A DNA stretch of 64,000 nucleotides from Ascarosepion bandense (GCA_037127315.1 JBBBDQ010000420.1:1837501-1901500); one strand, 5' to 3'; positions 21,480-32,294 are shown, counted from the first letter of the stretch. Notes: a model not told the origin generated them from the sequence alone. Program-made: numbers and translations.

Positions 21480-22320
21480 GCATAACAGCTGCTGCTCTTA
21501 AAACGGACCTTCAGTCACTGGTTATTTGGGGCAGGAAATGGCTTGTAAATTTTAATTTAAAAAAAAAAAACTGTTCTTCTTTAATCACTATAGAGAATTT
21601 TACTTGCCAGCCATCAGCATGGTTCACGAATGTCTCCTTTCGGCAACACACTGCGCCTCTTCGACATCACTTTTTCAACCGACCTGAAAGTGATCGAATA
21701 CGTCAGATATATAGCTGCATCTACTGTTAGAAAGATTGTGACTCTGGGTGGGGTCGAAACTTTTTCTCTTTTGCACAACTATAAGTCTATCATTCGTCCG
21801 CCCATGGAACACTGTTGCCATTTTTGATCAGATGCTCCTGCTATTCATGGTTATCGACAAAATTCAAGAAGGGATCTGCAATATATCCCATCCTGACATC
21901 TCAACTCCAACCACTTTCTTACAGATATGACATGGATTTCTTCTGGGTTTTTTCTACAAATATTATTATTGCAAATGCTCTAACAAGCTTTTGCTCCCTG
22001 GGACTCTGACTACGAGAATTTAATCATGGACCTTGATTGGCATCTAGGTCCTATCCTATTACCTTTGTAATAGTTAAATTCAACAGCTATTTCCACTCGA
22101 ACAGTTTCTTCTCTCGTACTTCCCCCTTGTAGAAATCCCTTCCGTATACTTGCTTCTCTGGTAGCTACAGTCTCCAAAAATTTAGATGTAATGCTAATTG
22201 CGATTTTCTCTCATCCTGGACTTCGTTCGTCTTTAATCCTTTCTTCGACACTCCCAGTACCTTATTTTTCTCTCACAAGCTCAGGCAATATTGGCAACCC
22301 CCTGGCTCTGTGTGAAATCT
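21480..22320 (+). mobile_element. LINE-A reverse transcriptase tail relic
   Basis: Frames across this stretch read LKTDLQSLVIWGRKWLVNF, then RLFDITFSTDLKVIEYV, YKSIIRPPMEHCCHF, and the terminal NSFFSRTSP-type and SYSLQKFRCN-type segments. At least five frame changes occur. An A run at 21559 breaks the coding region. It ends near GGCAACCCCCTGGCTCTGTG. Confidence 0.8.
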
Positions 22321-22760
22321 GAAAAACAGCATAGAAAAGTTAAACCTGTCCATAAAAATATACATTTAAATTTATCATTTATTATGAAACATTTTAAACA
22401 GTTAACCTAATTCTGAAAAATAATATTTTTCAACCCACCATAATGCTACTTATGAATTTAGTTATCCAATTTGACATTGAATCTCTGTAAATAATACATA
22501 AAATATGCCTTATATAGGTTACATAACAACCACTCTTTCACACAGGATTACAACCATTTATTGGTATAACGTGCAATCACACAGCCAATTAACCACAAGA
22601 ACTAAAATAACATTAAATGTGCCCTCCATAACAATATTAAGATGCACCAGAAATCCAACTGCAAAAAAAGACTAAATTTGAAAGATTATTGAAGCTCTGT
22701 ATATTTATCAACAGTAATCAGCCATAAAAATAACTATAGTGTAAAACTGGCTATTCTTGA
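22321..22760. other. AT-rich spacer
   Basis: No supported feature is visible. Confidence 0.4.
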
Positions 22761-22761
22761 A

Positions 22762-22762
22762 T

Positions 22763-22817
<55 letters not shown>
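22762..22817. repeat. (AC)n microsatellite
   Basis: About 28 AC units. Open frames on both strands across it are artefacts. Confidence 0.97.
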
Positions 22818-22819
<2 letters not shown>

Positions 22820-23083
22820 GTCATATTCTTCCTCCCTGGCAGGTGAAGAAGACCATGACTCCTGGTCACTAAGGATTTGGGTGGGTGCAAAGGTGGCAGA
22901 TAAGGCCAATCTTTGCACAGAAAAGCCCGTTGCAGCAGGGGGTGCAGGGGGTACGCCCAAGGTGGTGGATGGAGCTTTTGTTTCTTTTTCCTTTTCTGGT
23001 GCCTCTCTTTGAGGACCCTGATGAGACCCTCTTCAAATTTTGCAACTCCATATTTTACTTAGGATCTCCAGGCAGCTCTATCT

Positions 23084-23090
23084 CACACAC

Positions 23091-23152
<62 letters not shown>
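23084..23152. repeat. (AC)n microsatellite
   Basis: About 33 units with one CG interruption near 23095. Confidence 0.97.
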
Positions 23153-23153
<1 letters not shown>

Positions 23154-23154
23154 A

Positions 23155-23472
23155 GTCTGTAACGAAATGGAAAAGTGCTTGAAATCTAGGACTTTATTTT
23201 TAATCTAGCCGAGTTCATTTAGAGTCTTTATTTTATTCTATTTTATTTTATTTTTGTTGTTCATTCCTTCACTTTCCTAAGTCGGTATTCTACACTCTGG
23301 TAATTTCTTTTATGAGAAACATTTTATAAATTTCAACCGACAGCAGCACATATAATATTACCATTATTCTGTTGCTGAAGACGTATATATACTTTTACAA
23401 GAGACCCTGAACTATCGTTATTTTGTGCCTGTGCTATAAAAACAGTGCTTAATACGAGGTTAAAACCAACAT
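23155..23472. other. AT-rich spacer
   Basis: TATTTTATTTTATTTT runs and no supported gene. Confidence 0.35.
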
Positions 23473-23514
23473 AGACATACACCGTTGTGCAAATTAGTTA
23501 AAACAAAATGGATA

Positions 23515-23750
23515 GTGTCTTCCTAGGATTTTTAACACTTTCTATGATTACTTATCCGTCATCACTTGGCGTTGTTTTTATCTTCCGACCGCACCTTCTT
23601 TTACGTTTTCGACTGATGGATCCAGTTTGTTTCATCTTAATGACATGACAATAGGCTAACAGTAACGATCGTCCCGATCTCTCTGTAAGCCTCGCCAGTG
23701 TGTTCGCGCAGTGCTACAATTTTCGTACGCTTCCTTGGAGTAACGTTCAT
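23515..23750 (-). pseudogene. Tc1-like transposase N-terminal fragment
   Basis: From ATG at 23750 the minus strand reads MNVTPRKRTKIVALREHTG then EAYREIGTIVTVS, the first helix-turn-helix of Tc1-family transposases, which binds the terminal repeats. It stops at 23637-23639. A frame change then gives WIHQSKT and SVKNPRKTLS-like sequence to about 23515. The catalytic DDE domain is absent, so no active enzyme is possible. Confidence 0.65.
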
Positions 23751-24044
23751 TGCAGGCAATGACCGTTGGTCAACTAATCACTAGCGAGACAATAATGTCT
23801 GGGCGTGATAAAAATCTGATGCAATCCCGGATGACGCAATATTTTTCAAGGCCAAACAAATTTTATCATATACCCCGAAAATAGAATCATGTTTCTGCAC
23901 ACTACTGCAAATGACTCAATCAAAAAAAGTAGAAATCGATTGCACACTGTCACTACAGCGGGTCTAGAACTGACCGTACGGTGAAAGAAAAAAAACTAAA
24001 ACAGTTTCAATTAATTTGCACAACGTTTTATAACATTAATATCT

Positions 24045-24166
24045 AGAGCAGTTAGTTAAGGGACATACGTTATACAAGCTTGGGCGATCTTGTCTCGGAG
24101 GAGACATGATTGGCTGGACAAAAAGATTATCCCGCAGTAGGTTGCAATTATTTTCTGCGGTAGACC
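24045..24166 (-). mobile_element. SINE-1 tail fragment
   Basis: GTTAGTTAAGGGACATACG, AAGCTTGGGCGATCTTGTCT and ATTATCCCGCAGTAGGTTGC are the complement of the SINE-1 3' third. It lies between two copies of the transposon right end. Confidence 0.8.
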
Positions 24167-24339
24167 CGGAAAATAGATTCATATTACTGCACACCACTGC
24201 AAATGGCCTAATCTGAGTAAAAAATAGAAATCGATTACACCCTGTCAGTCCAGTGGGTATAAAACCGATCGTATGATGAAAGAAAGGAAACTAAAAACAA
24301 ATGTTTCGATTGATTTGCACAAGGGTGTATGTATAGGAT

Positions 24340-24830
24340 TAAATATGAATAACGGCTTCGATAGCTGATATTAGACTGGCTGTTATGGAGATGAGATGAG
24401 TAGTTGCTTTTTCAAGATGGGTAAATCTTTTTTCTTTTTTTGTTCTCTGTTGCTTATTGAAAGATTGGAGACTGTAATGCAAAAGAATGAAGAGAAAGAC
24501 GTGATGTGATTTATGATTTGATGAAATAAAAAAAAAGTATATAAAGCAACTCATCCAAAATTCATAATCGCTTGTGAAGTTTATCTGATTGTGTATCGGT
24601 TATTGAGAGTTTTAATTTCTCGCTCTCATTTTTTTCATTAATGCGAGCTGAAATATCTAAAGCAAGTGAAGGCGATTTTATGTCGCTTATTTCAAAATTA
24701 TTTATTCATTCAGTCATTTCATACAATCATATGAACACCCGTTAGCAAAGAAACAATGATGCATACTATCTTTATATCACAGGCTTTAAGATTTGCTTCA
24801 TTAATATTCGAAATGTTCGTTTTTTTATTC
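24340..24830. other. AT-rich spacer
   Basis: The 71-codon minus frame at 24339-24554 has no recognisable domain. No other feature is visible. Confidence 0.35.
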
Positions 24831-25350
24831 TAAGTTTTGTAGGCGAATGAATTTTCATCGATTAAATATGGCATTTCTGTTTTCATTTATTTGTTTATTT
24901 ATTTACATATATACGTTTTCATTCTTTTTCTTTCATTGATTTATTTCTTCCTCTTTTCTTTTATTTTCTGTCTTTCTGTTCCTTATTGCTTTATTTTTTG
25001 CTACTTCATTTTTATTTTTTCATTTATTTTTTCTTTCCTTTTGTCTTCGTTTCTTACGTTTTCTTTTCTTACTGCCTTTCTTTCTTTCTTATTCTTAATT
25101 TATTTTTAAAGGTTTATTTCTTTCTTTTCTACTTTCTTAAATTCCACCCCCTTTATTTTTATTCATCATTTTTCTTTATTCTGTTTCTTTCTCTTTTTCA
25201 TTTTCTTTCTTTCTTTCTTTTTCGTATGTATTCTTATTTTTCTCTGTTTCTTGTTTTCATCTTTAATTTTTTCATCCTTTCTTTCTTATCTTTTCTTTAT
25301 TTTTATGGATTCTTTCTATTTTTTAATTTACCCATTTTGTTTCGCACTTA
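24830..25350. repeat. T-rich low-complexity tract
   Basis: A polypyrimidine-biased stretch of TTTCTTTC, TTTATTT and similar words. The 132-codon Phe/Leu-rich plus frame at 24986-25384 is a composition artefact. Confidence 0.8.
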
Positions 25351-25381
25351 TTTATATGTTTTCTGTATATATATATATATG

Positions 25382-25440
25382 TAGTCTAACCGTACTGATG
25401 AGCTGTGATACAGCAAAACAGATCTGTCTGTGGATAACTA
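25382..25440 (+). ncRNA. Hammerhead ribozyme copy, core base mutated
   Basis: Distal stem I pairs TAGTC (25382-25386) with AACTA (25436-25440), proximal stem I CCGTA (25390-25394) with TGTGG (25429-25433). CTGATGA lies at 25395-25401, stem II GCTGT/ACAGC at 25402-25414, then AAAA where GAAA is expected (G to A at 25415), stem III ACAGATCTGT at 25418-25427, and GTC with the cut after 25428. Compared with 20853, the base next to the core is A rather than G, and it pairs with the same U. TA runs on both sides could extend stem I. The G change should abolish or strongly reduce cleavage. Confidence 0.65.
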
Positions 25441-25463
25441 TATATATATATATAGAGAGAGAG

Positions 25464-25504
<41 letters not shown>

Positions 25505-25505
25505 C
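25441..25505. repeat. TA, GA and GATA microsatellites
   Basis: (TA)8 passes into (GA)n and then (GATA)n, of about 10 units. Confidence 0.95.
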
Positions 25506-25614
25506 ATTTTGTCGATTTTGCTTGAAGCACTCATTCGGTGAAAAGGTTAATAATAACGATGATTATTTTATCGCGACAAAAATGACGAAAGTTGGGAACA
25601 GTGTTCTCCCTCTC

Positions 25615-25643
25615 TCACACACGCACTATCTCTCTCTCTTTCT

Positions 25644-25691
<48 letters not shown>

Positions 25692-25752
25692 ATATCTATC
25701 TATCTATACATACATATATCCCTCACTCTCTTTCTCTCTCTCTCTCTCTATC
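25615..25752. repeat. TCTC/TATC microsatellites
   Basis: (TATC)n at about 25645-25705, flanked by TCTC runs. It is complementary to the GATA run at 25463-25505. Confidence 0.95.
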
Positions 25753-25809
25753 TCTAACTCCCTTTGTGTGTTCGATCAAAGATTCTCACAGCTTTCTATC
25801 TTTGTGTAA

Positions 25810-25836
25810 TGTATGAAACTGAAATATACATCTACC

Positions 25837-25870
<34 letters not shown>

Positions 25871-26190
25871 GAAAATATTATTTTTCCTGATAAAGACTTA
25901 AATTCATAATATAGGTACCAATATCATTAAATCTTAATATAAAAACAAACCAAGATTTATTTACCAAATAGATCTTTACAACATAAACGCCTTCCTAGCC
26001 AATCCAATTAATTTAGTGTTAAATATTAGTCAGAGATCAAACATTTATCTAGAGTAAATTTCTGATCAAAATTTCGTTATTAACTAGACGTTCGCAATGG
26101 ACATTATTGGCGCTTCGTACTAAGTTCAACGTGGTTCGACAGAAGGTCCAATGAAGTAAAATGTCGTTTTACAAATATTGTTTTGCGTTT
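25810..26190. other. Spacer with (AAT)n
   Basis: (AAT)n occupies 25840-25868. The rest is AT-rich with no supported gene. Confidence 0.45.
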
Positions 26191-26612
26191 TTTTTTTGTT
26201 TTGTTTTTCTAATCATCTCACCCCAAGCAAGGCATTCCACTGCCACTATTGCGCATGGGGCTACATAGGGGAAGGTAAAGAGAAGGAGTGGTTAGACATA
26301 GGGAATGTCAGGAGGAAGGTGACAGATGAGTAAGGATACCGAGGATGAGGGTTGGGCAGATGGGAAGAGTGTTTGATAGAATGGGAGCAGGTTAGTGTGT
26401 TAGGAGGTGTCTATTGACCTTACATTTAAACTCCTGGAGATTGTAGCCGTCGGGGAAGCAATCGTATGGAAGGGAATTCCACAGTCGGGAAGTGCGAGGA
26501 AAGAAACTGTTGGAGTAGAAGTTGCGGTTGCATTTTATCGGTTTCACTGTAAAAAGGTGGGATCTAGTTGCTAATCTAGTATCTCGTGCAAATTCGTATT
26601 TACGACACATCT
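26190..26612 (-). mobile_element. LINE-A 3' end copy
   Basis: The T run at 26190-26210 is the A tail. It is followed by the complement of CTTGGGGTGAGATGATTAG. The coding tail on the minus strand (26392-26610, 72 residues) reads YEFARDTRLATRSHLFTVK, SNSFFPRTSRLWNSLP and LQEFKCKVNRHLL without stops. It is 5'-truncated at the EFARDTRLATRS segment. Confidence 0.9.
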
Positions 26613-26774
26613 ATGTGTTTTCCAGGAAATCATTTGATTTCGAAGTTTTTATATCGGTTAGCAGAATACAGATTACTTTATCTGCTGCTATTTTTTCTTA
26701 CTTTTTGCTACTTCTGTTCAGCTCAGCAGTAATGTGTATAAATGTAAAAACGTCTCTATGGTTCAGAGACTTGA

Positions 26775-27110
26775 ACTTTGTCTGCTCATTTGGAGAAACG
26801 ACTTGATGGAACTTATACCAACAGACTGAGAAAGATCCAAAGCATCAGTCGGAGATCCCACCCAACATTGATCTATATCTACGGAGATATCACACGATTA
26901 TCTTTTAACCTTAGTGGAAACTGCTGCAATTTGCTGTTCACTCTTATCGACCGTAGAATGAAGTCATCTAATCTTTGCTCATTTGGCATCCCTCTAGAAG
27001 TTTTGAAGCAAAGAAACTAACATATCCACACAGAATTGCTCTAGACTCATCTCTGGGTAAAAGTGATGCTCAACCGTGGTGTGGGGTGGAATTGTAGATG
27101 GATTTCCAAT
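26775..27110 (+). mobile_element. RTE-like LINE pol tail relic
   Basis: Plus-strand reading gives LEKRLDGTYTNRLRKIQ, RRSHPTLIYIYGDI and, after a frame change, KLTYPHRIALDSSLGKS and VDGFPIIH. These match the C-terminal segment found in RTE-type reverse transcriptases as I remember them. It sits directly between a LINE-A copy and the Gypsy LTR. Confidence 0.5.
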
Positions 27111-27198
27111 CATCCATTGGTTAATCGAATTATGCTGAAGATAATGATGACGATGACGTAAAAGGGCTTGGTTTACTGTATCATGTCAGTGTAAGTGT

Positions 27199-27412
27199 TG
27201 TAACGGAGGTCGAACACATGACATACGGTTCACAATATATAAAAGACTAATATCGAATAGCGACAGGGGAGTCGGCAGCTGACGGCTAGCATGGTCGTTG
27301 TCTACTCAGCTCACTAGTTGTTGCCACCCGACACGGACGTGTACTACTATATCTACCCAGAATAAACGTATTACTTACTTATATCTGTGTATTGTCATTC
27401 CTCCACGATACA
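27199..27412 (+). mobile_element. Putative 5' LTR of Gypsy element
   Basis: Begins TGTAACGGAGG and ends CCTCCACGATACA (214 bp). A TATA-like ATATAAAAG lies near 27237 and AATAAA at 27361. Just downstream, TGGCTCACGAAGG from about 27421 is a plausible primer binding site. No matching 3' LTR exists in the window, so the ends are inferred from architecture. Confidence 0.6.
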
Positions 27413-27419
27413 ACGAATC

Positions 27420-28463
27420 TGGCTCACGAAGGTTCCATCTGAACTCGCTATAGAGCAACAACAAATCCAGCGACGAAAGATTCGTCTTGAACTACTACAA
27501 ATTGACAACAGATTTCACGACAAAGTATTCGAGAGCCAAACTCGCATCGAATTACCAACAAATTTTCAACAAAATGTCAAAGAGTCAAAACTCTCTCTGG
27601 ATTGATAACTCAAGACTCGTAGGTTCAAACCTAACTACTTACAAAGTGGCGTTTCAAAAAAATATATATACAATAGAGGACTTTAAAAGTTGTATGCTAC
27701 ATTTTTTAAACAGCACGAAATGCAACGACAACGTGAACAAGAAAAGTTCGAGAAGCTACAACAAAATATGGAACGCCAAGAACAGAGATTCGTAAAACAG
27801 TTGGAGCATGTTACTAAAATTAAAGTAATTCAGGCAAGTCTAATATATTCTCGCAAGGTTTTATTTACTTATAAACCAGAAAAAGTAACCTTTGAGGCTT
27901 ACTTTCTTCGGTGGGAAGAAATTTTGAAGAAAGATTGTGAAAACTGGTCCGACGAAAAAAAGGTTTGACTTCTGCTAGGAAATATCGGGGCCACGGAACA
28001 CGGAAAATACGCCAACTATATTTTGCCCAGGCAACTTAGTGAAGTATCGTCCCAGGATGCTATATAAATATTACCTAAAATATTTGGACAACAAAATTAG
28101 TTGTTTAACACTCGTTGGGAATGTTTAAATCTTACGAAACAAGATGGTGAATATTATACGACAAGCAAGGTTAACAAATACTGTGAGAATTTTCGGTTAA
28201 ACGAAATAACTCCTGATATGTTTAAATGCTTGATTTTTATTCAAAGGTCAACAACACCATCAGACAAAGAAATTCGAACAAGATTACTAGCAAAACATGA
28301 ACAGGACCAGAAAATTACGCTTCAAAAATTAGCAGAAGAGTGCCAGCGTATATTAAACCTAAGAGAGGACACAGCTAAAATCGAAACACGAGATATTTCG
28401 AATATTCGTGCGATTAAAAAGAAAATGAAGGCAAGAAAACTAATTTTCAGCCCAAAATAAATC
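27420..28463 (+). pseudogene. Gypsy gag, frameshifted
   Basis: Pieces in different frames read FFKQHEMQRQREQEKFE, VTFEAYFLRWEEILKKDCEN, then after a stop at 27966 LLLGNIGATEHGKYANYILP and FNTRWECLNLTKQDGEYY, FRLNEITPDMFKCLIF and LLAKHEQDQKITLQKLAEEC. The order and words match gag of K02A2.6-like Ty3/Gypsy elements of metazoans. Gag would build the virus-like particle. At least three disruptions make it non-functional. Confidence 0.75.
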
Positions 28464-28464
28464 C

Positions 28465-28665
28465 GTGTTACGGGTGAGGAGAGTTGCATTTAAAATATAT
28501 TTTCCATTCAAGCATAAAAAATATTTTGCTTGTGGTTTAAAAGAGCATAAATCTTCGCACTGCAGGGGTAAAGTAAAAAATAAAATACAAAAGAAAAATC
28601 TGGTATATTACACCAATGAAAAGCAACAGCTAGCGTTCAATGAAAATATATTAATGTCTATGTAA
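28465..28665 (+). pseudogene. Gypsy nucleocapsid zinc-knuckle remnant
   Basis: The segment KKYFACGLKEHKSSHC (about 28512-28564) has CX2CX4HX4C spacing, but the first cysteine is replaced by tyrosine. The knuckle normally binds genomic RNA. It is basic on both sides, as expected. Confidence 0.65.
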
Positions 28666-28669
28666 ATAA

Positions 28670-30468
28670 GAAAAAAATTAGACGACATATTGATACAGGA
28701 TTGGACTTAACGATAATTTACGCCGATACATGGAAAAAAAATTAGATGGCGACTCCTGAATAATACAAAAAATAGCAAGAGAGATTACAAAGACAAAACC
28801 TATAATTTATAGGAGAAACTTTCGTAAATGTTCGTTTTAATGAAACAGAAAGAAATTTGAAAGCATACGTTATGCAAAACTCACAAAACCTTTTCGGTAC
28901 AAACTGGATGGAGGAGTTTGATTTATTAAACGTACCATTAAATTCAGTTTGCAATAAAATTGATGGAAGTACTACAAGTTCAGACAAAGTAAAAAAAAAA
29001 AAGAACTAAAACAAAAATATCCAGAAATCTTTTCTGAGGTTCTTGGTTTGTGTACGAAAGTCTAAGCAAAATTTGAATTGAAAGAAAATGCTATCGCAGT
29101 TTTTCGTCCAAAAAGACAAGTTTCATATGCGTCAACAGAGTTGATTGACAACGAACTCGAAAGACTAGAGAGACAAGGCATAATTAAAAAGATTGACTAT
29201 TGTCCGTAGGCTGCACCAACGGTATATGTTAAGAAAAAAAAAAATCAGAATGTGTGCCGACTATTCGACAGTTCAGGTCTAAACGACTGCATAAAAGATG
29301 TACATTACCCCCTCCCAATAGCGGAAGGTATTTTTGCAAATTTAAAAAGGAGGACGGATATTTTCAAACCTTGACTTGTCGGAAGCATACTTACAGATAG
29401 CAGTCGACGAAAAATGCGCAAAATGGTTAACTATAAATACGCACTGAGGTCTGTATAAGATAAATAGTCTTCAATATGGTATACAAGTAGCGACGACAAT
29501 TTTTCAGCAAGTCATGTATAATATGCTAGCGGTCCTCGTTTTTGCTACAGCGTATTTAGACGATGTTCTGATTAAAAGTAAAAATACAGAAGAGCAATCA
29601 AGGCATATTTTGGAAGTATTTAAGAAAATAAAAGAATATAGCTTGAAATTAAGCCGAGAAAAAGGTGAATTTTTCTTCCGGAAATTAAATACTTGGGTCA
29701 GGTGATCGACAAAAACGGCAAAAAACCCGATCCTAATCGAGAGGACGCAATAAAAAATATGCCAGCACCGACGAACGTAGCTGCTTTAAAGTCATTTTCG
29801 GGTTTAGCTAATTATTACAATAGCTACATTCCAAATATGTTCATATTAAGAGCTCCACTAAATCATCTTCTAAAAAAAGAAGTGAAATTTAAATGGTCAG
29901 AGGAATGCCAAAAAGCGTATACAAAATTAAAAAGGCCTTAACATTGATACATTTTAACCCTAAAAATAAAATATATGTCGCGAGCGACGCAAGCAATTAT
30001 AGCGTTGGGGCTGTGTTATTACACAAAGAAGACGACAGTAAATTAAAACCGGTACATCATGTATCGAGAACGCTGCTTCCAGCGGAATTAAACTATTCTC
30101 AGATTGAGAAAGAGAGTTTACCGATTATTTTCGCGATAAAAAATTCCATAAATACATATACGGAAGGCAGTTTATTTTACAAAAGGATCACCAACCGTTA
30201 TTAACAATATTTGATTCTAAGAAAGGGATTCCTATACACACTCCGAATCGTTTACAAAGGTGGGTGTCAATATTGTTAAACTACTCATTTAAAATGGAAT
30301 ATTAACAATCAAAGGAAATAACATACGCGGATGGCTTATCAAGATTAATACCAAAAGCCACCGAATAACTAAAAGAAACAATAAATGCATCGTTATGGTC
30401 TGAAATAGACATAAAATACGTATTATACAATACGGTAAAAGAACTACCAGTCACGTTTCTAACTTGTT
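28670..30468 (+). pseudogene. Gypsy pol: protease, RT, RNase H
   Basis: A protease active site HIDTGLDLTIIY starts at 28686. RT begins near ELERLERQGIIKKIDYCP (29150), where an in-frame stop follows. The catalytic box YLDD lies at 29553-29564 (TAYLDDVLIKS). The connection GLANYYNSYIPN is near 29805. RNase H starts with VASDASNYSVGAVLLH at 29976 and continues LNYSQIEKESLPIIFAIK. TYADGLSRL at about 30325 marks the end of RNase H. No integrase follows: the element is cut at about 30468. Many stops and A-run frameshifts are present. Confidence 0.85.
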
Positions 30469-30473
30469 TGGGC

Positions 30474-30608
30474 ACCTGGAGGTGGTGCAATGGTTAGCAA
30501 GCTTGTCCCACTGGAATCATTACAATTGAGTAGTGAGTTCGATCTTCACTGGGTGTTCCATACTTTCCGCCTTGTGCAGCATCTAAGCTATGCTTAGAAA
30601 ATCGCCTT
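30474..30608 (+). mobile_element. tRNA-like SINE head, separate family
   Basis: GGTGGTGCAATGGTTAGCA and GTGAGTTCGATCTTCAC give A- and B-box-like sequences at tRNA spacing, after GGGCACCTGGA. It interrupts the 3' side of the Gypsy pol relic. Confidence 0.55.
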
Positions 30609-30868
30609 AACATCAGGAAGAGACAGTTGATGTTCTGAAGATATGTAATGAGGAAGAAGGGCCTGGAGAATCTAATACTCAGAGGGCGAAGATAGAAATA
30701 TAGGAGAAAATAGCGCGAGACCTACTTGATAGACCTGAGCAAATGAATGGCGGAGAGGGTTTGGGAGAGTTACCAAAAAGAAAATTATTTAGAGCAACAA
30801 GAGACGGAAACAAGTGAAGTCCATGATCGCCTACGTCCTGAAGGGACAGGATACATGAAGAAAAGATT
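30605..30868 (+). mobile_element. LINE-B pol tail relic
   Basis: Contains ATGTAATGAGGAAGAAGGGC, CTACTTGATAGACCTGAGC, AATGAATGGCGGAGAGG, then ATCGCCTACGTCCTGAAGGG and ACATGAAGAAAAG at the end. It aligns with 14300-14520 and 53500-53755. Confidence 0.75.
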
Positions 30869-31129
30869 ACAAATACTTGTGTGAGGGCACCAAAATATAT
30901 ACATTGTGTTGTAGAAGCATATATCTTAATTTAATATTTTAATAAATGTACTGACGAAGCACAGGTAACAAATAATCACCTTTTTCAATTCATATAATAC
31001 TCCTCTTTCAGTTCACGCACTCAATATTCTAAGGAAACTTTGGTGGATATATACATATATACAATTTAAGTATTAACGTGTCCCTTTACATATTAGTTTT
31101 AATGAAAGTTTTGGTGTATCTTTTTGATA

Positions 31130-31875
31130 AAACAATCTTTTTACATCAAAGTTATTTGCAATGAATTTCTAGAGTAAAATCATTTGCAAGAAATTTCCAT
31201 AGTAAAATAATTTCCAATGCATTTCTATAGGACGTATAGAAGAAAAAAGAAGCAGAAGAAAGCGTGACATACTTGATAAGCTTGAGCAAATGGATGTCGG
31301 AGCGGGGCTTGAGAGAGATACTAAGAAGAAAGTTATTGAGAACGACAAGAGACAGGGCCAAGTGAAAATCCATGATCACCTACAGTTCATTCCTAGAGTA
31401 AAAGCATTTAAAATACATTCCTTTAGCAAAATCATATACAATGAATTTCTGTATTAAAATTATTTATTTCTTCAGTAAAATCATTTACAATGTTTTCTTA
31501 TACTAAAGTCCTTTACATTGCATTCCTTTGATACGTTCATTTGCAATTCATTCCTATTGTGAAATCAGTTCCAATGCATTTTTCGTTTACATTCCATGCC
31601 TATATTAAAACCATTTACAATGCAATCCTCCAGTAACATCATTTACAATGTTTTCTTACACTAAAATCCTTTACAGTGCATTCCTAGCATACATTCATTT
31701 ACAGTTCATTCTGATAGTAAGATTATTTACAATGCATTCCTGAAGTAGAATTCTTAACAAGTAATTTCAAAAATAAAATCAATTACAAGAAATTTCTATG
31801 GTAAAACCATTTACAATGCTTCCCTTTGCTAAAATTATTTGGAATGTTTTCTTTCAGTAAGATCCTTTAAAATAT
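31130..31875. repeat. Degenerate minisatellite, about 30 bp
   Basis: Around 20 loose units of the form TAGTAAAATCATTTACAATG-CATTCCTA, interrupted at 31232-31384 by a LINE-B fragment. Confidence 0.75.
31232..31384 (+). mobile_element. LINE-B fragment inside minisatellite
   Basis: GTGACATACTTGATAAGCTT, GCAAATGGATGTCGGAG and CAAGTGAAAATCCATGATC match the LINE-B tail. Minisatellite units lie on both sides, so it inserted into the array or was captured by it. Confidence 0.65.
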
Positions 31876-32003
31876 GGTTCTATATTAAAGGATTATACTT
31901 TTGCTATATGAAAACTATGAACGGCTCTTGATTAAACATAACAGGCATTCATTGTCTGTTATATTTAACAGTTTATGTTTAGATAATTATTTGCTGCTCA
32001 ATA

Positions 32004-32006
<3 letters not shown>

Positions 32007-32057
<51 letters not shown>
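32007..32057. repeat. (TA)n microsatellite
   Basis: About 25 TA units flanked by CACTATATA and TATATAGTG, an inverted pair. Confidence 0.95.
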
Positions 32058-32061
<4 letters not shown>

Positions 32062-32150
32062 GATCATCCACGTATACTGTCTTAATATGTATAGGAAAGA
32101 ATATTAATAAAAAGTTTTGAATTTAAAAATGTACTTTTTTTTAACAGTAT

Positions 32151-32292
32151 TTGTTTATTTTTATTATATTTTATATTTCAGACTGCCCTCGGTCCTTCAT
32201 CAGAAACAACTGATTTTTAAATTTAAAAATCAGTTGTTTCTGATGAAGGACTGAGGGCGGTCTGAAATATAAAATATAATAAAAATAAACAA
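32151..32292. repeat. 142-base palindrome
   Basis: The arms are reverse complements around TGATTTTTAAATTTAAAAATCA (32211-32232; center near 32221; split TGATTTTTAA / ATTTAAAAATCA). Two mismatches occur in the GACTGCCCTCGGTCC part. There is no real loop, so it forms a perfect fold-back. CTGATGAAGGACTGAGGGC phrases resemble retroelement ends, but there is no coding sequence. Confidence 0.92.
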
Positions 32293-32294
32293 TT

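Larger units (their letters stand above)
23473..24335 (-). mobile_element. Tc1/mariner-like transposon, decayed
   Basis: The left terminal inverted repeat is ACATACACCGTTGTGCAAAT at 23473 and the right one ends TTTGCACAAGGGTGTATGTA near 24332. A second, internal copy of the right end (23873-24030) is followed by a SINE-1 piece (24045-24166) and then the outer copy (24166-24332). The minus strand carries the N-terminal part of a transposase. Repeated right ends may come from tandem duplication around the SINE. Confidence 0.7.

Noticed and set aside
22761..23154. Frames of 60-89 codons around the CA repeats, on both strands
   Set aside because: Overlapping frames on both strands cross CA microsatellites. 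Nothing is shared with known proteins.
24891..25384. 132-codon hydrophobic frame that looks like a membrane protein
   Set aside because: T-rich low complexity yields Phe, Leu and Ser codons by composition. No defined helices or conserved residues.
32202..32250. CTGATGAAGG at the palindrome as another hammerhead
   Set aside because: No GAAA box or cleavage triplet at the required distance.
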